NCBI GenBank assembly: GCA_964036665.1
Contig: OZ038526.1
Coordinates: 12,772,001 to 12,836,000 of the forward strand
Length of the DNA stretch: 64,000 nt
Reading direction: 5' to 3'
Origin: Gordius sp. MW1
Taxonomy: Eukaryota > Nematomorpha > Gordioida > Gordea > Gordiidae
This document shows positions 1 through 13,414 of the stretch, piece by piece. The translations under genes were made by a program, and so were the position numbers. Position 1 is the stretch's first letter. Each line of letters opens with the position of its first letter. Under the pieces are notes generated by a model, which was not told where the DNA came from, searched no databases, and saw only the letters and a list, made by a program, of their open reading frames with translations.

Positions 1-3000
1 TAGTTCTCGCATAAAACATCTTTTCGGAAGTCAATCGAGGATAATAGGATTCTCAAATTGGCTTACTTTTATATATTTTTTCATGCTCTTTTACTTAGAA
101 TCGAAAAAAATAAATATTTTTACCTCAAAATTTTTCACATGATTTTCTTTGAACCGTATTCATCCGATGAATGTTCTCGTTTTCAGACGTGGTTTCTATG
201 ATCCCAAGTAAAAATTTATCAGAATCTAAAAACTATTACTTTGAAATCATGATCGCATAGAGCAGTTTTCAAAAATTAAGCACTCACGTTGCGATACAAC
301 AAACTAATCGCCACAATAAAACGTTGTCTTTTGTCAAAATGATAGTTCTCGCAGCTTAAAACCTCTTTTCGGAAGTCAATCGAGTATAATAGGATTGTCA
401 AATTGGCTTACTTTAATATATTTTTTCATGCTCTTTCACATAGAATCGAAAAAAATAAATATTTTTACCTCAAAATTTTTCACATATTTTTCTTTGAACC
501 GTATTCATCCGATGAAAGTTGTCGTTTTCAGACGTGGTTTCTATGATCCCAAGTAAAAATTTATCAGAATCTAAAAACTATTACTTTGAAATCATGATCG
601 CATAGAGCAGTTTTTAAGAATTAAGCACTCACGTTGCGATACAACAAACTAAGCGCATTTTTAAAACGTTATCTTTTGTCAAAATGATAGTTCTCGCAGC
701 TTAAAACCTCTTTTCGGAAGTCAATCGAGGATAATAGGATTCTAAAATTGGCTTACTTTTTTATATTTTTTCATGCTCTTTCACATAGAATCGAAAAAAA
801 TAAATATTTTTACCTCAAAATTTTTCACATATTTTTCTTTGAACCGTATTCATCCGATGAAAGTTGTCGTTTTCAGACGTGGTTTCTATGATCCCAAGTA
901 AAAATTTATCAGAATCTAAAAACTATTACTTTGATATCATGATCGCATAGAGCAGTTTTTAAAAATTAAGCACTCACGTTGCGGTACAACAAACTAATCG
1001 CAACAATAAAACGTTGTCTTTTGTCAAAATAATAGTTCTCGCAGCTTAAAACCTCTTTTCGGAAGTCAATCGAGGATAATAGGATTCTCAAATTGGCTTA
1101 CTTTTATATATTTTTTCATGCTCTTTCACATAAAATCGAAAAAAATAAATATTTTTACCTCAAAATTTTTCACATATTTTTCTTTGAACCGTATTCATCC
1201 GATGAAAGTTGTCGTTTTCAGACGTGGTTTCTATGATCCCAAGTAAAAATTTATCAGAATTTAAAAACTATTACTTTGAAATCATGATCGCATAGAGCAG
1301 TTTTTAAAAATTAAGCACTCACGTTGCGATACAACAAACTAATCGCATTTTTAAAACGTTGTCTTTTGTCAAAATGATAGTTCTCGCAGCTTAAAACCTC
1401 TTTTCGGAAGTCAATCGAGGATAATAGGATTAATTGGCTTTATTTTTTATATTTTTTCATGCTCTTTCACTTAGAATCGAAAAAAATAAATATTTTTACC
1501 TCAAAATTTTTCACATATTTTTCTTTGAACCGTATTCATCCGATGAAAGTTGTCGTTTTCAGACGTGGTTTCTATGATCCCAAGTAAAAATTTATCAGAA
1601 TCTAAAAACTATTACTTTGATATCATGATCGCATAGAGCAGTTTTTAAAAATTAAGCACTCACGTTGCGGTACAACAAACTAATCGCAACAATAAAACGT
1701 TGTCTTTTGTCAAAATAATAGTTCTCGCAGCTTAAAACCTCTTTTCGGAAGTCAATCGAGGATAATAGGATTCTCAAATTGGCTTACTTTTATATATTTT
1801 TTCATGCTCTTTCACATAGAATCGAAAAAAATAAATATTTTTACCTCAAAATTTTTCACATATTTTTCTTTGAACCGTATTCATCCGATGAAAGTTCTCG
1901 TTTTCAGACGTGGTTTCTATGATCCCAAGTAAAAATTTATCAGAATCTAAAAACTATTACTTTGAAATCATGATCGCATAGAGCAGTTTTCAAAAATTAA
2001 GCACTCACGTTGCGATACAACAAACTAATCGCCACAATAAAACGTTGTCTTTTGTCAAAATGATAGTTCTCGCAGCTTAAAACCTCTTTTCGGAAGTCAA
2101 TCGAGGATAATAGGATTCTCAAATTGGCTTACTTTTATATATTTTTTCATGCTCTTTCACATAGAATCGAAAAAAATAAATATTTTTACCTCAAAATTTT
2201 TCACATGATTTTCTTTGAACCGTATTCATCCGATGAATGTTCTCGTTTTCAGACGTGGTTTCTATGATCCCAAGTAAAAATTTATCAGAATCTAAAAACT
2301 ATTACTTTGAAATCATGATCGCATAGAGCAGTTTTCAAAAATTAAGCACTCACGTTGCGATACAACAAACTAATCGCCACAATAAAACGTTGTCTTTTGT
2401 CAAAATGATAGTTCTCGCAGCTTAAAACCTCTTTTCGGAAGTCAATTGAGGATAATAGGATTCTCAAATTGGCTTACTTTAATATATTTTTTCATGCTCT
2501 TTCACATAGAATCGAAAAAAATAAATATTTTTACCTCAAAATTTTTCACATATTTTTCTTTGAACCGTATTCATCCGATGAAAGTTGTCGTTTTCAGACG
2601 TGGTTTCTATGATCCCAAGTAAAAATTTATCAGAATCTAAAAACTATTACTTTGAAATCATGATCGCATAGAGCAGTTTTTAAGAATTAAGCACTCACGT
2701 TGCGATACAACAAACTAAGCGCATTTTTAAAACGTTATCTTTTGTCAAAATGATAGTTCTCGCAGCTTAAAACCTCTTTTCGGAAGTCAATCGAGGATAA
2801 TAGGATTCTAAAATTGGCTTACTTTTTTATATTTTTTCATGCTCTTTCACATAGAATCGAAAAAAATAAATATTTTTACCTCAAAATTTTTCACATATTT
2901 TTCTTTGAACCGTATTCATCCGATGAAAGTTGTCGTTTTCAGACGTGGTTTCTATGATCCCAAGTAAAAATTTATCAGAATCTAAAAACTATTACTTTGA

Positions 3001-5851
3001 TATCATGATCGCATAGAGCAGTTTTTAAAAATTAAGCACTCACGTTGCGGTACAACAAACTAATCGCAACAATAAAACGTTGTCTTTTGTCAAAATAATA
3101 GTTCTCGCAGCTTAAAACCTCTTTTCGGAAGTCAATCGAGGATAATAGGATTCTCAAATTGGCTTACTTTTATATATTTTTTCATGCTCTTTCACATAAA
3201 ATCGAAAAAAATAAATATTTTTACCTCAAAATTTTTCACATATTTTTCTTTGAACCGTATTCATCCGATGAAAGTTGTCGTTTTCAGACGTGGTTTCTAT
3301 GATCCCAAGTAAAAATTTATCAGAATTTAAAAACTATTACTTTGAAATCATGATCGCATAGAGCAGTTTTTAAAAATTAAGCACTCACGTTGCGATACAA
3401 CAAACTAATCGCATTTTTAAAACGTTGTCTTTTGTCAAAATGATAGTTCTCGCAGCTTAAAACCTCTTTTCGGAAGTCAATCGAGGATAATAGGATTAAT
3501 TGGCTTTATTTTTTATATTTTTTCATGCTCTTTCACATAGAATCGAAAAAAATAAATATTTTTACCTCAAAATTTTTCACATATTTTTCATTGAACCGTA
3601 TTCATCCGATGAAAGTTGTCGATTTCAGACGTGGTTTCTATGATCCCAAGTAAAAATTTATCAGAATCTAAAAACTATTACTTTGATATCATGATCGCAT
3701 AGAGCAGTTTTTAAAAATTAAGCACTCACGTTGCGGTACAACAAACTAATCGCAACAATAAAACGTTGTCTTTTGTCAAAATAATAGTTCTCGCAGCTTA
3801 AAACCTCTTTTCGGAAGTCAATCGAGGATAATAGGATTCTCAAATTGGCTTACTTTTATATATTTTTTCATGCTCTTTCACATAAAATCGAAAAAAATAA
3901 ATATTTTTACCTCAAAATTTTTCACATATTTTTCTTTGAACCGTATTCATCCGATGAAAGTTGTCGTTTTCAGACGTGGTTTCTATGATCCCAAGTAAAA
4001 ATTTATCAGAATTTAAAAACTATTACTTTGAAATCATGATCGCATAGAGCAGTTTTTAAAAATTAAGCACTCACGTTGCGATACAACAAACTAATCGCAT
4101 TTTTAAAACGTTGTCTTTTGTCAAAATGATAGTTCTCGCAGCTTAAAACCTCTTTTCGGAAGTCAATCGAGGATAATAGGATTAATTGGCTTTATTTTTT
4201 ATATTTTTTCATGCTCTTTCACATAGAATCGAAAAAAATAAATATTTTTACCTCAAAATTTTTCACATATTTTTCTTTGAACCGTATTCATCCGATGAAA
4301 GTTGTCGTTTTCAGACGTGGTTTCTATGATCCCAAGTAAAAATTTATCAGAATCTAAAAACTATTACTTTGATATCATGATCGCATAGAGCAGTTTTTAA
4401 AAATTAAGCACTCACGTTGCGGTACAACAAACTAATCGCAACAATAAAACGTTGTCTTTTGTCAAAATAATAGTTCTCGCAGCTTAAAACCTCTTTTCGG
4501 AAGTCAATCGAGGATAATAGGATTCTCAAATTGGCTTACTTTTATATATTTTTTCATGCTCTTTCACATAAAATCGAAAAAAATAAATATTTTTACCTCA
4601 AAATTTTTCACATATTTTTCTTTGAACCGTATTCATCCGATGAAAGTTGTCGTTTTCAGACGTGGTTTCTATGATCCCAAGTAAAAATTTATCAGAATCT
4701 AAAAACTATTACTTTGATATCATGATCGCATAGAGCAGTTTTTAAAAATTAAGCACTCACGTTGCGGTACAACAAACTAATCGCAACAATAAAACGTTGT
4801 CTTTTGTCAAAATAATAGTTCTCGCAGCTTAAAACCTCTTTTCGGAAGTCAATCGAGGATAATAGGATTCTCAAATTGGCTTACTTTTATATATTTTTTC
4901 ATGCTCTTTCACATAGAATCGAAAAAAACAAATTTTTTTTACCTCAAAATTTTTCACATATTTTTCTTTGAACCGTATTCATCCGATGAATGTTCTCGTT
5001 TTCAGACGTGGTTTCTATGATCCCAAGTAAAAATTTATCAGAATCTAAAAACTATTACTTTGAAATCATGATCGCATAGAGCAGTTTTCAAAAATTAAGC
5101 ACTCACGTTGCGATACAACAAACTAATCAAAACAATAAAACGTTGTCTTTTGTCAAAATGATAGTTCTCGCAGCTTAAAACCTCTTTTCGGAAGTCAATC
5201 GAGGATAATAGGATTCTCAAATTGGCTTACTTTTATATATTTTTTCATGCTCTTTCACATAGAATCGAAAAAAATAAATATTTTTACCTCAAAATTTTTC
5301 ACATGATTTTCTTTGAACCGTATTCATCCGATGAATGTTCTCGTTTTCAGACGTGGTTTCTATGATCCCAAGTAAAAATTTATCAGAATCTAAAAACTAT
5401 TACTTTGAAATCATGATCGCATAGAGCAGTTTTCAAAAATTAAGCACTCACGTTGCGATACAACAAACTAATCGCCACAATAAAACGTTGTCTTTTGTCA
5501 AAATGATAGTTCTCGCAGCTTAAAACCTCTTTTCGGAAGTCAATCGAGGATAATAGGATTCTCAAATTGGCTTACTTTTATATATTTTTTCATGCTCTTT
5601 CACATAGAATCGAAAAAAATAAATATTTTTACCTCAAAATTTTTCACATATTTTTCTTTGAACCGTATTCATCCGATGAAAGTTCTCGTTTTCAGACGTG
5701 GTTTCTATGATCCCAAGTAAAAATTTATCAGAATCTAAAAACTATTACTTTGAAATCATGATCGCATAGAGCAGTTTTCAAAAATTAAGCACTCACGTTG
5801 CGATACAACAAACTAATCGCCACAATAAAACGTTGTCTTTTGTCAAAATGA
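1..5851 (+). repeat. 17-monomer higher-order repeat, copy 1 (5851 bp)
   Basis: Monomers start at 1, 343, 688, 1033, 1378, 1719, 2064, 2409, 2754, 3099, 3444, 3785, 4130, 4471, 4816, 5162 and 5507. With diagnostic variants lettered (A = GCATAAAACATC; B = CTTTAATATATT with AAAACGTTATC; C = CTAAAATTGG plus GATATC; D = CACATAAAATCG; E = AATTGGCTTTATTT; F = AAAGTTCTCG; G = CACATGATTTTC plus AATGTTCTCG) the order is A-B-C-D-E-F-G-B-C-D-E-D-E-(D/E)-F'-G-F. The A unit at 5852 restarts the series. Private changes such as GAGTATAATAGG in the first B and CAATTGAGG in the second B recur in copy 2, so the whole block was duplicated rather than converging by chance. B-C-D-E itself repeats internally with an offset of 2066 bp. 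Confidence 0.88.
3099..4470 (+). repeat. Tandem D-E dimer, 686 bp, two copies inside the 17-mer
   Basis: Units at 3099 (345 bp), 3444 (341), 3785 (345) and 4130 (341) alternate between type D (CACATAAAATCG, GAATTTAAAAAC, box CATTTTT) and type E (AATTGGCTTTATTT, GATATC, GCGGTAC). This makes a 686-bp dimer repeated twice. The first E carries private changes TTTTTCATTGAACC and GTCGATTTCAG. The same D-E-D-E run with the same private changes lies at 10668-12039, so the dimer expansion predates duplication of the larger block. Confidence 0.85.
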
Positions 5852-7569
5852 TAGTTCTCGCATAAAACATCTTTTCGGAAGTCAATCGAGGATAATAGGA
5901 TTCTCAAATTGGCTTACTTTTATATATTTTTTCATGCTCTTTTACTTAGAATCGAAAAAAATAAATATTTTTACCTCAAAATTTTTCACATGATTTTCTT
6001 TGAACCGTATTCATCCGATGAATGTTCTCGTTTTCAGACGTGGTTTCTATGATCCCAAGTAAAAATTTATCAGAATCTAAAAACTATTACTTTGAAATCA
6101 TGATCGCATAGAGCAGTTTTCAAAAATTAAGCACTCACGTTGCGATACAACAAACTAATCGCCACAATAAAACGTTGTCTTTTGTCAAAATGATAGTTCT
6201 CGCAGCTTAAAACCTCTTTTCGGAAGTCAATCGAGTATAATAGGATTGTCAAATTGGCTTACTTTAATATATTTTTTCATGCTCTTTCACATAGAATCGA
6301 AAAAAATAAATATTTTTACCTCAAAATTTTTCACATATTTTTCTTTGAACCGTATTCATCCGATGAAAGTTGTCGTTTTCAGACGTGGTTTCTATGATCC
6401 CAAGTAAAAATTTATCAGAATCTAAAAACTATTACTTTGAAATCATGATCGCATAGAGCAGTTTTTAAGAATTAAGCACTCACGTTGCGATACAACAAAC
6501 TAAGCGCATTTTTAAAACGTTATCTTTTGTCAAAATGATAGTTCTCGCAGCTTAAAACCTCTTTTCGGAAGTCAATCGAGGATAATAGGATTCTAAAATT
6601 GGCTTACTTTTTTATATTTTTTCATGCTCTTTCACATAGAATCGAAAAAAATAAATATTTTTACCTCAAAATTTTTCACATATTTTTCTTTGAACCGTAT
6701 TCATCCGATGAAAGTTGTCGTTTTCAGACGTGGTTTCTATGATCCCAAGTAAAAATTTATCAGAATCTAAAAACTATTACTTTGATATCATGATCGCATA
6801 GAGCAGTTTTTAAAAATTAAGCACTCACGTTGCGGTACAACAAACTAATCGCAACAATAAAACGTTGTCTTTTGTCAAAATAATAGTTCTCGCAGCTTAA
6901 AACCTCTTTTCGGAAGTCAATCGAGGATAATAGGATTCTCAAATTGGCTTACTTTTATATATTTTTTCATGCTCTTTCACATAAAATCGAAAAAAATAAA
7001 TATTTTTACCTCAAAATTTTTCACATATTTTTCTTTGAACCGTATTCATCCGATGAAAGTTGTCGTTTTCAGACGTGGTTTCTATGATCCCAAGTAAAAA
7101 TTTATCAGAATTTAAAAACTATTACTTTGAAATCATGATCGCATAGAGCAGTTTTTAAAAATTAAGCACTCACGTTGCGATACAACAAACTAATCGCATT
7201 TTTAAAACGTTGTCTTTTGTCAAAATGATAGTTCTCGCAGCTTAAAACCTCTTTTCGGAAGTCAATCGAGGATAATAGGATTAATTGGCTTTATTTTTTA
7301 TATTTTTTCATGCTCTTTCACATAGAATCGAAAAAAATAAATATTTTTACCTCAAAATTTTTCACATATTTTTCTTTGAACCGTATTCATCCGATGAAAG
7401 TTCTCGTTTTCAGACGTGGTTTCTATGATCCCAAGTAAAAATTTATCAGAATCTAAAAACTATTACTTTGAAATCATGATCGCATAGAGCAGTTTTCAAA
7501 AATTAAGCACTCACGTTGCGATACAACAAACTAATCGCCACAATAAAACGTTGTCTTTTGTCAAAATGA
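5852..7569 (+). repeat. Five-monomer fragment of the HOR (1718 bp)
   Basis: Units at 5852, 6194, 6539, 6884 and 7229 correspond to A-B-C-D-E of the 17-mer and share its private changes, for example GAGTATAATAGGATTGTC in the B unit. The last unit (7229-7569, 341 bp) is a hybrid. Its first part is E type (AATTGGCTTTATTT) and its second part is F type (AAAGTTCTCG, TTTTCAAAAATT, GCCACAAT). It is followed at once by a new A unit at 7570. This is the expected product of an unequal exchange joining an E unit to an F unit, with loss of the 12 monomers normally between them. Confidence 0.87.
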
Positions 7570-10500
7570 TAGTTCTCGCATAAAACATCTTTTCGGAAGT
7601 CAATCGAGGATAATAGGATTCTCAAATTGGCTTACTTTTATATATTTTTTCATGCTCTTTTACTTAGAATCGAAAAAAATAAATATTTTTACCTCAAAAT
7701 TTTTCACATGATTTTCTTTGAACCGTATTCATCCGATGAATGTTCTCGTTTTCAGACGTGGTTTCTATGATCCCAAGTAAAAATTTATCAGAATCTAAAA
7801 ACTATTACTTTGAAATCATGATCGCATAGAGCAGTTTTCAAAAATTAAGCACTCACGTTGCGATACAACAAACTAATCGCCACAATAAAACGTTGTCTTT
7901 TGTCAAAATGATAGTTCTCGCAGCTTAAAACCTCTTTTCGGAAGTCAATCGAGTATAATAGGATTGTCAAATTGGCTTACTTTAATATATTTTTTCATGC
8001 TCTTTCACATAGAATCGAAAAAAATAAATATTTTTACCTCAAAATTTTTCACATATTTTTCTTTGAACCGTATTCATCCGATGAAAGTTGTCGTTTTCAG
8101 ACGTGGTTTCTATGATCCCAAGTAAAAATTTATCAGAATCTAAAAACTATTACTTTGAAATCATGATCGCATAGAGCAGTTTTTAAGAATTAAGCACTCA
8201 CGTTGCGATACAACAAACTAAGCGCATTTTTAAAACGTTATCTTTTGTCAAAATGATAGTTCTCGCAGCTTAAAACCTCTTTTCGGAAGTCAATCGAGGA
8301 TAATAGGATTCTAAAATTGGCTTACTTTTTTATATTTTTTCATGCTCTTTCACATAGAATCGAAAAAAATAAATATTTTTACCTCAAAATTTTTCACATA
8401 TTTTTCTTTGAACCGTATTCATCCGATGAAAGTTGTCGTTTTCAGACGTGGTTTCTATGATCCCAAGTAAAAATTTATCAGAATCTAAAAACTATTACTT
8501 TGATATCATGATCGCATAGAGCAGTTTTTAAAAATTAAGCACTCACGTTGCGGTACAACAAACTAATCGCAACAATAAAACGTTGTCTTTTGTCAAAATA
8601 ATAGTTCTCGCAGCTTAAAACCTCTTTTCGGAAGTCAATCGAGGATAATAGGATTCTCAAATTGGCTTACTTTTATATATTTTTTCATGCTCTTTCACAT
8701 AAAATCGAAAAAAATAAATATTTTTACCTCAAAATTTTTCACATATTTTTCTTTGAACCGTATTCATCCGATGAAAGTTGTCGTTTTCAGACGTGGTTTC
8801 TATGATCCCAAGTAAAAATTTATCAGAATTTAAAAACTATTACTTTGAAATCATGATCGCATAGAGCAGTTTTTAAAAATTAAGCACTCACGTTGCGATA
8901 CAACAAACTAATCGCATTTTTAAAACGTTGTCTTTTGTCAAAATGATAGTTCTCGCAGCTTAAAACCTCTTTTCGGAAGTCAATCGAGGATAATAGGATT
9001 AATTGGCTTTATTTTTTATATTTTTTCATGCTCTTTCACTTAGAATCGAAAAAAATAAATATTTTTACCTCAAAATTTTTCACATATTTTTCTTTGAACC
9101 GTATTCATCCGATGAAAGTTGTCGTTTTCAGACGTGGTTTCTATGATCCCAAGTAAAAATTTATCAGAATCTAAAAACTATTACTTTGATATCATGATCG
9201 CATAGAGCAGTTTTTAAAAATTAAGCACTCACGTTGCGGTACAACAAACTAATCGCAACAATAAAACGTTGTCTTTTGTCAAAATAATAGTTCTCGCAGC
9301 TTAAAACCTCTTTTCGGAAGTCAATCGAGGATAATAGGATTCTCAAATTGGCTTACTTTTATATATTTTTTCATGCTCTTTCACATAGAATCGAAAAAAA
9401 TAAATATTTTTACCTCAAAATTTTTCACATATTTTTCTTTGAACCGTATTCATCCGATGAAAGTTCTCGTTTTCAGACGTGGTTTCTATGATCCCAAGTA
9501 AAAATTTATCAGAATCTAAAAACTATTACTTTGAAATCATGATCGCATAGAGCAGTTTTCAAAAATTAAGCACTCACGTTGCGATACAACAAACTAATCG
9601 CCACAATAAAACGTTGTCTTTTGTCAAAATGATAGTTCTCGCAGCTTAAAACCTCTTTTCGGAAGTCAATCGAGGATAATAGGATTCTCAAATTGGCTTA
9701 CTTTTATATATTTTTTCATGCTCTTTCACATAGAATCGAAAAAAATAAATATTTTTACCTCAAAATTTTTCACATGATTTTCTTTGAACCGTATTCATCC
9801 GATGAATGTTCTCGTTTTCAGACGTGGTTTCTATGATCCCAAGTAAAAATTTATCAGAATCTAAAAACTATTACTTTGAAATCATGATCGCATAGAGCAG
9901 TTTTCAAAAATTAAGCACTCACGTTGCGATACAACAAACTAATCGCCACAATAAAACGTTGTCTTTTGTCAAAATGATAGTTCTCGCAGCTTAAAACCTC
10001 TTTTCGGAAGTCAATTGAGGATAATAGGATTCTCAAATTGGCTTACTTTAATATATTTTTTCATGCTCTTTCACATAGAATCGAAAAAAATAAATATTTT
10101 TACCTCAAAATTTTTCACATATTTTTCTTTGAACCGTATTCATCCGATGAAAGTTGTCGTTTTCAGACGTGGTTTCTATGATCCCAAGTAAAAATTTATC
10201 AGAATCTAAAAACTATTACTTTGAAATCATGATCGCATAGAGCAGTTTTTAAGAATTAAGCACTCACGTTGCGATACAACAAACTAAGCGCATTTTTAAA
10301 ACGTTATCTTTTGTCAAAATGATAGTTCTCGCAGCTTAAAACCTCTTTTCGGAAGTCAATCGAGGATAATAGGATTCTAAAATTGGCTTACTTTTTTATA
10401 TTTTTTCATGCTCTTTCACATAGAATCGAAAAAAATAAATATTTTTACCTCAAAATTTTTCACATATTTTTCTTTGAACCGTATTCATCCGATGAAAGTT

Positions 10501-13414
10501 GTCGTTTTCAGACGTGGTTTCTATGATCCCAAGTAAAAATTTATCAGAATCTAAAAACTATTACTTTGATATCATGATCGCATAGAGCAGTTTTTAAAAA
10601 TTAAGCACTCACGTTGCGGTACAACAAACTAATCGCAACAATAAAACGTTGTCTTTTGTCAAAATAATAGTTCTCGCAGCTTAAAACCTCTTTTCGGAAG
10701 TCAATCGAGGATAATAGGATTCTCAAATTGGCTTACTTTTATATATTTTTTCATGCTCTTTCACATAAAATCGAAAAAAATAAATATTTTTACCTCAAAA
10801 TTTTTCACATATTTTTCTTTGAACCGTATTCATCCGATGAAAGTTGTCGTTTTCAGACGTGGTTTCTATGATCCCAAGTAAAAATTTATCAGAATTTAAA
10901 AACTATTACTTTGAAATCATGATCGCATAGAGCAGTTTTTAAAAATTAAGCACTCACGTTGCGATACAACAAACTAATCGCATTTTTAAAACGTTGTCTT
11001 TTGTCAAAATGATAGTTCTCGCAGCTTAAAACCTCTTTTCGGAAGTCAATCGAGGATAATAGGATTAATTGGCTTTATTTTTTATATTTTTTCATGCTCT
11101 TTCACATAGAATCGAAAAAAATAAATATTTTTACCTCAAAATTTTTCACATATTTTTCATTGAACCGTATTCATCCGATGAAAGTTGTCGATTTCAGACG
11201 TGGTTTCTATGATCCCAAGTAAAAATTTATCAGAATCTAAAAACTATTACTTTGATATCATGATCGCATAGAGCAGTTTTTAAAAATTAAGCACTCACGT
11301 TGCGGTACAACAAACTAATCGCAACAATAAAACGTTGTCTTTTGTCAAAATAATAGTTCTCGCAGCTTAAAACCTCTTTTCGGAAGTCAATCGAGGATAA
11401 TAGGATTCTCAAATTGGCTTACTTTTATATATTTTTTCATGCTCTTTCACATAAAATCGAAAAAAATAAATATTTTTACCTCAAAATTTTTCACATATTT
11501 TTCTTTGAACCGTATTCATCCGATGAAAGTTGTCGTTTTCAGACGTGGTTTCTATGATCCCAAGTAAAAATTTATCAGAATTTAAAAACTATTACTTTGA
11601 AATCATGATCGCATAGAGCAGTTTTTAAAAATTAAGCACTCACGTTGCGATACAACAAACTAATCGCATTTTTAAAACGTTGTCTTTTGTCAAAATGATA
11701 GTTCTCGCAGCTTAAAACCTCTTTTCGGAAGTCAATCGAGGATAATAGGATTAATTGGCTTTATTTTTTATATTTTTTCATGCTCTTTCACATAGAATCG
11801 AAAAAAATAAATATTTTTACCTCAAAATTTTTCACATATTTTTCTTTGAACCGTATTCATCCGATGAAAGTTGTCGTTTTCAGACGTGGTTTCTATGATC
11901 CCAAGTAAAAATTTATCAGAATCTAAAAACTATTACTTTGATATCATGATCGCATAGAGCAGTTTTTAAAAATTAAGCACTCACGTTGCGGTACAACAAA
12001 CTAATCGCAACAATAAAACGTTGTCTTTTGTCAAAATAATAGTTCTCGCAGCTTAAAACCTCTTTTCGGAAGTCAATCGAGGATAATAGGATTCTCAAAT
12101 TGGCTTACTTTTATATATTTTTTCATGCTCTTTCACATAAAATCGAAAAAAATAAATATTTTTACCTCAAAATTTTTCACATATTTTTCTTTGAACCGTA
12201 TTCATCCGATGAAAGTTGTCGTTTTCAGACGTGGTTTCTATGATCCCAAGTAAAAATTTATCAGAATTTAAAAACTATTACTTTGAAATCATGATCGCAT
12301 AGAGCAGTTTTTAAAAATTAAGCACTCACGTTGCGATACAACAAACTAATCGCATTTTTAAAACGTTGTCTTTTGTCAAAATGATAGTTCTCGCAGCTTA
12401 AAACCTCTTTTCGGAAGTCAATCGAGGATAATAGGATTAATTGGCTTCATTTTTTATATTTTTTCATGCTCTTTCACATAGAATCGAAAAAAATAAATAT
12501 TTTTACCTCAAAATTTTTCACATATTTTTCTTGAACCGTATTCATCCGATGAAAGTTGTCGTTTTCAGACGTGGTTTCTATGATCCCAAGTAAAAATTTA
12601 TCAGAATCTAAAAACTATTACTTTGAAATCATGATCGCATAGAGCAGTTTTCAAAAATTAAGCACTCACGTTGCGATACAACAAACTAATCAAAACAATA
12701 AAACGTTGTCTTTTGTCAAAATGATAGTTCTCGCAGCTTAAAACCTCTTTTCGGAAGTCAATCGAGGATAATAGGATTCTCAAATTGGCTTACTTTTATA
12801 TATTTTTTCATGCTCTTTCACATAGAATCGAAAAAAATAAATATTTTTACCTCAAAATTTTTCACATGATTTTCTTTGAACCGTATTCATCCGATGAATG
12901 TTCTCGTTTTCAGACGTGGTTTCTATGATCCCAAGTAAAAATTTATCAGAATCTAAAAACTATTACTTTAAAATCATGATCGCATAGAGCAGTTTTCAAA
13001 AATTAAGCACTCACGTTGCGATACAACAAACTAATCGCCACAATAAAACGTTGTCTTTTGTCAAAATGATAGTTCTCGCAGCTTAAAACCTCTTTTCGGA
13101 AGTCAATCGAGGATAATAGGATTCTCAAATTGGCTTACTTTTATATATTTTTTCATGCTCTTTCACATAGAATCGAAAAAAATAAATATTTTTACCTCAA
13201 AATTTTTCACATATTTTTCTTTGAACCGTATTCATCCGATGAAAGTTCTCGTTTTCAGACGTGGTTTCTATGATCCCAAGTAAAAATTTATCAGAATCTA
13301 AAAACTATTACTTTGAAATCATGATCGCATAGAGCAGTTTTCAAAAATTAAGCACTCACGTTGCGATACAACAAACTAATCGCCACAATAAAACGTTGTC
13401 TTTTGTCAAAATGA
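7570..13414 (+). repeat. 17-monomer higher-order repeat, copy 2 (5845 bp)
   Basis: The block matches 1-5851 at an offset of 7569 bp up to about 12.1 kb, then at 7563 bp from the G unit at 12725 to the end. Shared private markers include GAGTATAATAGG, CAATTGAGG, TTTTTCATTGAACC and GTCGATTTCAG. The copies differ at the fourteenth and fifteenth units. Copy 1 has a D/E hybrid at 4471 and an F-like unit at 4816. Copy 2 has a D unit at 12040 and an E/F' hybrid at 12385 (340 bp, with CTTGAACC shortened). The copies therefore recombined internally after or during duplication. Confidence 0.87.

Noticed and set aside
360-400. CENP-B box in the monomer (TTTTCGGAAGTCAATCGAGG)
   Set aside because: The consensus needs TTCG, seven bases with a fixed A, then CGGG. 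Here the spacing to CGAGG is longer and the fixed bases are missing. The reverse strand TTCGATTC site also fails.
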